Shown one piece after another: positions 7,381 to 10,853 of a stretch of 10,853 nucleotides of DNA. The translations under genes and the position numbers were made by a program. Origin of the DNA: Aquificota bacterium (GTDB taxonomy: Bacteria > Aquificota > Aquificia > Aquificales > Hydrogenothermaceae); assembly GCA_013153295.1 (NCBI GenBank), contig JAADEV010000041.1:1-10853 (forward strand). Direction: 5' to 3'. The notes beneath the pieces were generated by a model. The model had not been told where the DNA came from, searched no databases, and worked only from the letters and a program-made list of their open reading frames with translations. Numbering within the stretch: the stretch's first letter is position 1; the number at the start of each line of letters is the position of its first letter.

Positions 7381-8038
7381 AGTGCTGGTGCTTGTGTCCG
7401 GGGGTATGGACAGTGCCACACTACTATGGTTGGCTAAAGAAAGATACAAACAGGTGTTTGCAATATCATTTGAGTATGGACAGAAACACAAGGTAGAGCT
7501 TGAGTTTGCAAAAAAGTTGGTAAAAGAGGCAGGGGTAGAAAAACATTTTATAGTAAGTATTCCCCACCTAAAGGAGATAGGAGGTTCAGCATTAACAGAT
7601 GAAAGTATAGATATACCATCTGAGGATTACCCAGACAGACCGCCTATAACCACTGTCCCTATGAGAAACCTTAACTTTTTAGCAATAGCCTCTTCCTTTG
7701 CAGATGTTTACCATATAGAAACAATAGGAATAGGCGTCCACTCTGTAGATAGCCCTTACCCAGACTGTAGGGCTGAGTTTGTCTCATCTATGGAGGCGGT
7801 TATAAACGCCTCATCTGTAATGGTGGCAGAAAAGAAAAACAGAATGTATGTTTGGACGCCTTTCTTAGGAATGACCAAAACAGATGTTCTGGAGATAGGG
7901 CTTAAGTTAGGCGTTCCATACCACCTTACATACTCCTGTTATAAAGGGACAATACCCCCCTGTGGGGAGTGTGCAACCTGTAGGCAGAGACAGGAAGCCT
8001 TTGAAAAATTAGGGCAGAAAGACCCATTAACACAGTAG
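7367..8038 (+). CDS. queC: 7-cyano-7-deazaguanine synthase QueC
   Basis: The 223-residue enzyme converts 7-carboxy-7-deazaguanine to preQ0 using ATP and ammonia, in the queuosine tRNA-modification pathway. The ATP pyrophosphatase P-loop SGGMDS is at 11-16. The zinc site is Cys191, Cys199, Cys202 and Cys205 (TYSCYKG, then [11 protein letters not shown]). The segment TTVPMRN (95-101) is also typical, and the length is normal. The ATG lies inside the end of prfB (14-base overlap), with GGGAGAGG just upstream, so translation is coupled. No queD, queE or queF lies in the window, so the rest of the pathway must be encoded elsewhere. Confidence 0.95.
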   Translation: MESSKVLVLVSGGMDSATLLWLAKERYKQVFAISFEYGQKHKVELEFAKKLVKEAGVEKHFIVSIPHLKEIGGSALTDESIDIPSEDYPDRPPITTVPMRNLNFLAIASSFADVYHIETIGIGVHSVDSPYPDCRAEFVSSMEAVINASSVMVAEKKNRMYVWTPFLGMTKTDVLEIGLKLGVPYHLTYSCYKGTIPPCGECATCRQRQEAFEKLGQKDPLTQ

Positions 8039-8048
8039 GAAGGAAAAA

Positions 8049-10085
8049 ATGGCAAAAAAGATAGTAATCGTAGAATCACCTAAAAAAGCAAGGGAGATAC
8101 AGAAATTCTTAGGTAAGGATTTCTCAGTAAAGGCAACAATAGGACACTTTAAGGACTTACCTGAAAAAGAAATGGGTGTAGACCTTGAAAACTTTGACCC
8201 AAAGTTTGTAATAAAATCAACAAACCATAAAAAGCTACTTTCTGAGATAAAAAAGTTAGCAAAGGACGCAGAGGTATACATAGCCACAGACCCAGACAGG
8301 GAAGGATACGCAATAGGATACTTTATGTATGATGAGCTGAAAAACAGGGCAAAGGAGATAAAAAGGGCAGAGTTCCACGAGATAACCCCCCAGCACGTTA
8401 AAGAGATGATAAAAAAAGCCCCTAAATTTGAAGAAACAAACTTTGGGCTTTTTGAGGCATTTTTAGGTAGAAGGGTTGGGGACAGGATAGTTGGATACAT
8501 ACTATCCCCAATGGCATCAAAGGAAATAGGAGGTAGATTTTCCGTTGGCAGGGTTCAATCCCCAGCTGTCCGTCTGGTTGTGGAAAGGGAAAAGGAGATA
8601 CAGAACTTTAAACCGACCCCCTACTATGTCCTGTCTGTAGATTTAGAAAAGGACAAAACCCAGTTTAAAGCCTTTTACCACAAGCAGAAAATAGAAGACA
8701 AAAAAACAGCGGAAGATATATACAACGCAATAAAGGACACAAAAACTGCAGTAGTAAAGGATATAACAACCAAAGAAGTGAAGCAGAACCCTAAACCACC
8801 TTTTACCACATCAGTCCTACAACAGGTGGCAAACTCACAGCTAAGGTTTTCCCCTGAGAAAACAATGGCTTTAGCACAGGACTTGTTTGAAAACGGGCTT
8901 ATAACATACCACAGAACAGACAGCGTAAGGGTATCCCCACAGGCTATAAAAAAGATAAGGCAGTTTATAAAAGAGTATTACGGAAAAGACTACCTACCTG
9001 CAAGGTCAAGGGTATACAAATCAAAAAACACACAGGCAGACGCCCACGAGGCAATAAGAATAACCAACTTTGTCCCCTTAGAAGAACAGGAAAAACTAAT
9101 AAAAGAAAAGGGACTTACAGAAGACCACTACAAGCTGTTAAAACTTATATACCAAAGGACTATAGCCTCACAGATGAAAGAGGCTTTATACAAAAGAACA
9201 ACAGCCACATTTGATATAAACAACCACACCTTTAAAACAACAGGTTCAATCCTTGTCTTTGATGGTTATAAAAAGGTTTACAACATAGAGGACAAAGAGG
9301 AAACACAAAAACTACCTGAGCTAAAAAAAGGTGAGGAGATAACAAAAACAGGGCAACACCTTGAGGAAAAATGGACAAAACCACCACCAAGGTATACAGA
9401 AGGTTCACTGGTAAAAAAATTAGAGGAGTTAGGTATAGGCAGACCTTCCACATACGCCACAATAATGAGAACAATAAAAGAGAGGGGCTATGTGGAAAAA
9501 GAGGGGAACTCCCTAAAGCCTACACAGATGGCTTATGAGCTTATAGAGTATTTAGACAAAAAACACAACTGGGTTGTGGATTACGACTTTACAAAGAAGA
9601 TGGAAGAGTTTTTAGACTATGTGGAACAGAGGAAAAAGGACTGGAAGGAGTTTGTCCAACAGCTTTACCAGAAAACCCAGTCTGTAGAAACCCCAGTGGT
9701 ATCAAAAAAGATGTTAAACTACGCCCTTGATTTGGCAAAAAAACATAACAAAGATATATCAGACATACTAAACGACCCAAAAAAACTGAAGGAGTTTATA
9801 AACCTTTATAGGGATACAAAGCCTACAGAAAAACAGATACAATACGCCAAAGCCTTAGCTGAAAAAACAGGGCTTGAGCTACCTGAGGAGGTTCTACAGG
9901 ACAAAGACAAAATAAAAAGGTGGATTAACAAAGCAAAAAAAGAGGCAATGAAAAACTACCAGCTTTCTGAAAAACAGAAGGCAATACTTATAAAGAACGG
10001 AAAAGAGGAGCTAATAAATCAACCTGAAAAAGCCCTTAAATGGCTTGAAAACTACTTCAAAAAAAGAGGCAAACGGAGAAGATAG
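8049..10085 (+). CDS. topA: DNA topoisomerase I (type IA), zinc-ribbon-less with Lys-rich C-terminal repeats
   Basis: The 678-residue type IA topoisomerase relaxes negative supercoils by a 5'-phosphotyrosine intermediate. The Toprim domain (about 1-115) carries Glu9 in VIVESPKKA and the metal-binding triad Asp81, Asp83, Glu85 (DPDRE). The catalytic tyrosine is Tyr287 in GLITYHRTDS (283-292), and RPSTYA is at 465-470. The usual second glutamate of DREGE is Tyr87 here. There is no cysteine anywhere, so the C-terminal four-cysteine zinc ribbons of typical TopA are absent. Residues 551-678 instead hold about three degenerate repeats of roughly 40 residues, then a basic end KKRGKRRR. The start follows queC by 10 bases with AGGAAGG overlapping its stop. 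The N-terminal layout is TopA-like rather than TopB-like. Confidence 0.94.
   Translation: MAKKIVIVESPKKAREIQKFLGKDFSVKATIGHFKDLPEKEMGVDLENFDPKFVIKSTNHKKLLSEIKKLAKDAEVYIATDPDREGYAIGYFMYDELKNRAKEIKRAEFHEITPQHVKEMIKKAPKFEETNFGLFEAFLGRRVGDRIVGYILSPMASKEIGGRFSVGRVQSPAVRLVVEREKEIQNFKPTPYYVLSVDLEKDKTQFKAFYHKQKIEDKKTAEDIYNAIKDTKTAVVKDITTKEVKQNPKPPFTTSVLQQVANSQLRFSPEKTMALAQDLFENGLITYHRTDSVRVSPQAIKKIRQFIKEYYGKDYLPARSRVYKSKNTQADAHEAIRITNFVPLEEQEKLIKEKGLTEDHYKLLKLIYQRTIASQMKEALYKRTTATFDINNHTFKTTGSILVFDGYKKVYNIEDKEETQKLPELKKGEEITKTGQHLEEKWTKPPPRYTEGSLVKKLEELGIGRPSTYATIMRTIKERGYVEKEGNSLKPTQMAYELIEYLDKKHNWVVDYDFTKKMEEFLDYVEQRKKDWKEFVQQLYQKTQSVETPVVSKKMLNYALDLAKKHNKDISDILNDPKKLKEFINLYRDTKPTEKQIQYAKALAEKTGLELPEEVLQDKDKIKRWINKAKKEAMKNYQLSEKQKAILIKNGKEELINQPEKALKWLENYFKKRGKRRR
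9699..10076 (+). repeat. Three degenerate ~40-codon repeats encoding the TopA C-terminal tail
   Basis: Residues 551-591, 592-634 and 639-676 of TopA share a pattern. Copies 1 and 2 agree on YA..LA.K, then L.D..K and K.(F/W)IN. Copy 3 is shorter and keeps only an EKQK start and a KWLENY end. The similarity is seen at protein level; the DNA copies are too diverged to be recent duplications. Confidence 0.5.
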
Positions 10086-10104
10086 AATAAAACAAGTTCT
10101 GCTA

Positions 10105-10110
10105 TATAAT
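10105..10110 (+). promoter_or_regulatory. Consensus -10 box for the tRNA-Leu gene
   Basis: TATAAT at 10105-10110 matches the -10 consensus exactly and lies 12 bases before the mature tRNA 5' end, so transcription would start about 6 bases ahead of it. No good -35 hexamer is seen at 16-18 bases upstream. A TG at 10100-10101 could give an extended -10 for the overlapping hexamer at 10103. Confidence 0.55.
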
Positions 10111-10122
10111 ATATTAACCTTT

Positions 10123-10206
10123 GCCGAAGTGGCGGAATTGGCAGACGCGGGGGACTCAAAATCCCCTGCCCGCAAGGGCGTGCGGGTTCGACTCCCGCCT
10201 TCGGCA
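10123..10206 (+). tRNA. tRNA-Leu, anticodon CAA
   Basis: The 84-base gene folds as a type II tRNA. The acceptor stem is GCCGAAG/CTTCGGC with discriminator A, and the D arm is present. The anticodon stem GGGGA/TCCCC encloses the loop CTCAAAA, giving anticodon CAA at 10157-10159, which reads UUG. A long variable arm (GCCC-GCAA-GGGC) and T arm GCGGG-TTCGACT-CCCGC follow. Leucine identity is supported by the long arm, A73 and anticodon. The 3' CCA is not encoded, since TTTTT follows at once, so a CCA-adding enzyme is needed. The high GC content contrasts with the flanks, as in thermophiles. Confidence 0.97.
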
Positions 10207-10225
10207 TTTTTCTAAAGGGAATTAT

Positions 10226-10853
10226 ATGGACATAAACAACCTGAAAAAAGGAAACAGCGGCAAAATAGCTATAATCGGTCTTGGATATGTAGGCTTACCT
10301 TTAGCTGTTTTACTGGATAAAAAGTTTAATGTTATAGGATACGATATAGACCCTAACAGAATAAAAGAGTTAAAACAGGGTTATGACAGAACAAATGAAG
10401 TATCTAAAGAAGACTTAAAAAATTGCTGTATACAGTTTACAGATAATCCTCAAGATATATCTAAAGCAGATGTGATAATTATCACCGTCCCTACTCCTAT
10501 TGATAAACATAACATACCAGATTTAAATCCTATCAAATCTGCATCAAAAACAGTTGGGAAATATATGAAAAAAGGGGCAGTGGTAGTTTACGAAAGCACA
10601 GTATATCCCGGTTTAACAGAGGAAGAATGTGTTCCAATTTTAGAAAAGGAAAGCGGGCTAAAGTGGAAAGAGGATTTTAATGTAGGCTACTCGCCTGAAA
10701 GGGTCAATCCGGGAGATAAAAAACATACAATAGACAAAATAGTAAAGGTTGTAGCAGGGGACACACCAGAAATTACAGAGTTTTTAGCCCAGCTTTACGG
10801 GAGTGTAATAACAGCAGGTATCCACAAGGCACCTAATATAAAAACAGCGGAAG
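10226..10853 (+). CDS. Nucleotide-sugar (UDP-HexNAc) 6-dehydrogenase, 5' part (3' end outside window)
   Basis: The first 209 residues are visible. They show an N-terminal NAD-binding Rossmann fold with GLGYVG (18-23) and the acidic strand end GYDID (38-42). VPTPID (88-93), ESTVYPG (123-129) and GYSPERVNPGD (154-164) follow. These are typical of UDP-sugar dehydrogenases of the TviB/WbpO/WbpA group, which oxidise UDP-GlcNAc or UDP-GalNAc to the uronic acid for surface polysaccharide. The ESTVYPG form favours the HexNAc group over UDP-glucose dehydrogenase, but the substrate is uncertain. The catalytic cysteine would lie beyond the window. AAAGGGA precedes the ATG by five bases. The gene starts 19 bases after the tRNA. 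Its codon use differs from the genes to the left: 8 of 13 Asn codons are AAT, against 1 of 25 in topA. Confidence 0.9.
   Translation, partial: MDINNLKKGNSGKIAIIGLGYVGLPLAVLLDKKFNVIGYDIDPNRIKELKQGYDRTNEVSKEDLKNCCIQFTDNPQDISKADVIIITVPTPIDKHNIPDLNPIKSASKTVGKYMKKGAVVVYESTVYPGLTEEECVPILEKESGLKWKEDFNVGYSPERVNPGDKKHTIDKIVKVVAGDTPEITEFLAQLYGSVITAGIHKAPNIKTAE

Noticed and set aside
8027..8500. 157-codon minus-strand open frame opposite topA
   Set aside because: It mirrors the Toprim domain of topA and is Ser/Phe-rich, typical of a shadow frame.
10199..10211. tRNA acceptor end plus TTTTT as an intrinsic terminator
   Set aside because: The stem belongs to the tRNA fold and the T-run is short; the next gene starts too close to exclude read-through.

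Overview
The window reads as ordinary chromosomal DNA of a thermophilic bacterium, most likely of the Aquificota (Hydrogenothermaceae or Persephonella-like). This rests on inference from several traits: almost exclusive use of AGG/AGA for arginine and ATA for isoleucine, Lys/Glu-rich proteins, a futalosine-pathway menaquinone gene, a fused NuoC-NuoD subunit, a very GC-rich tRNA in an AT-rich background, and dense co-directional gene packing. No database search was possible.

Layout. At the left edge lies the 5' part of an RluA-type pseudouridine synthase gene, on the minus strand and running off the window. Diverging from it is mqnE (aminofutalosine synthase, menaquinone biosynthesis), overlapped at its end by a gene for an 83-residue membrane protein. 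After a 78-base gap with a good sigma-70-like promoter and a perfect 19-bp palindrome comes a tightly spaced seven-gene run: nuoCD, nuoI, a MidA/NDUFAF7-type methyltransferase, a 155-residue polytopic membrane protein of unknown function, prfB (RF2, no programmed frameshift), queC and topA. A tRNA-Leu(CAA) follows with its own -10 box. Only 19 bases later a UDP-sugar dehydrogenase gene (TviB/WbpO-like) begins and runs off the right edge.

How the genes fit together. The first two thirds is a respiratory quinone theme: MqnE makes a menaquinone precursor, NuoCD and NuoI are peripheral-arm subunits of NADH-quinone oxidoreductase (complex I), and the methyltransferase belongs to the family whose mitochondrial member NDUFAF7 methylates an arginine of the NuoD homologue NDUFS2. 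That arginine is conserved here (Arg241). Two unidentified small membrane proteins are embedded in this neighbourhood and are candidates for complex I or quinone-related partners. The remaining complex I genes are not in the window. The last third is translation and DNA maintenance (RF2, queuosine precursor synthesis, topoisomerase I). TopA is unusual: it has no cysteine, so no zinc ribbons, and carries about three degenerate repeats of roughly 40 residues at its C terminus. Codon usage changes sharply across the tRNA (Asn AAT is rare before it and common after it), suggesting that the polysaccharide gene beyond it has a different history.

Stretches without genes are short (at most about 140 bases, including the tRNA). 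I saw no CRISPR array, insertion sequence, rRNA, or clear intrinsic terminator.
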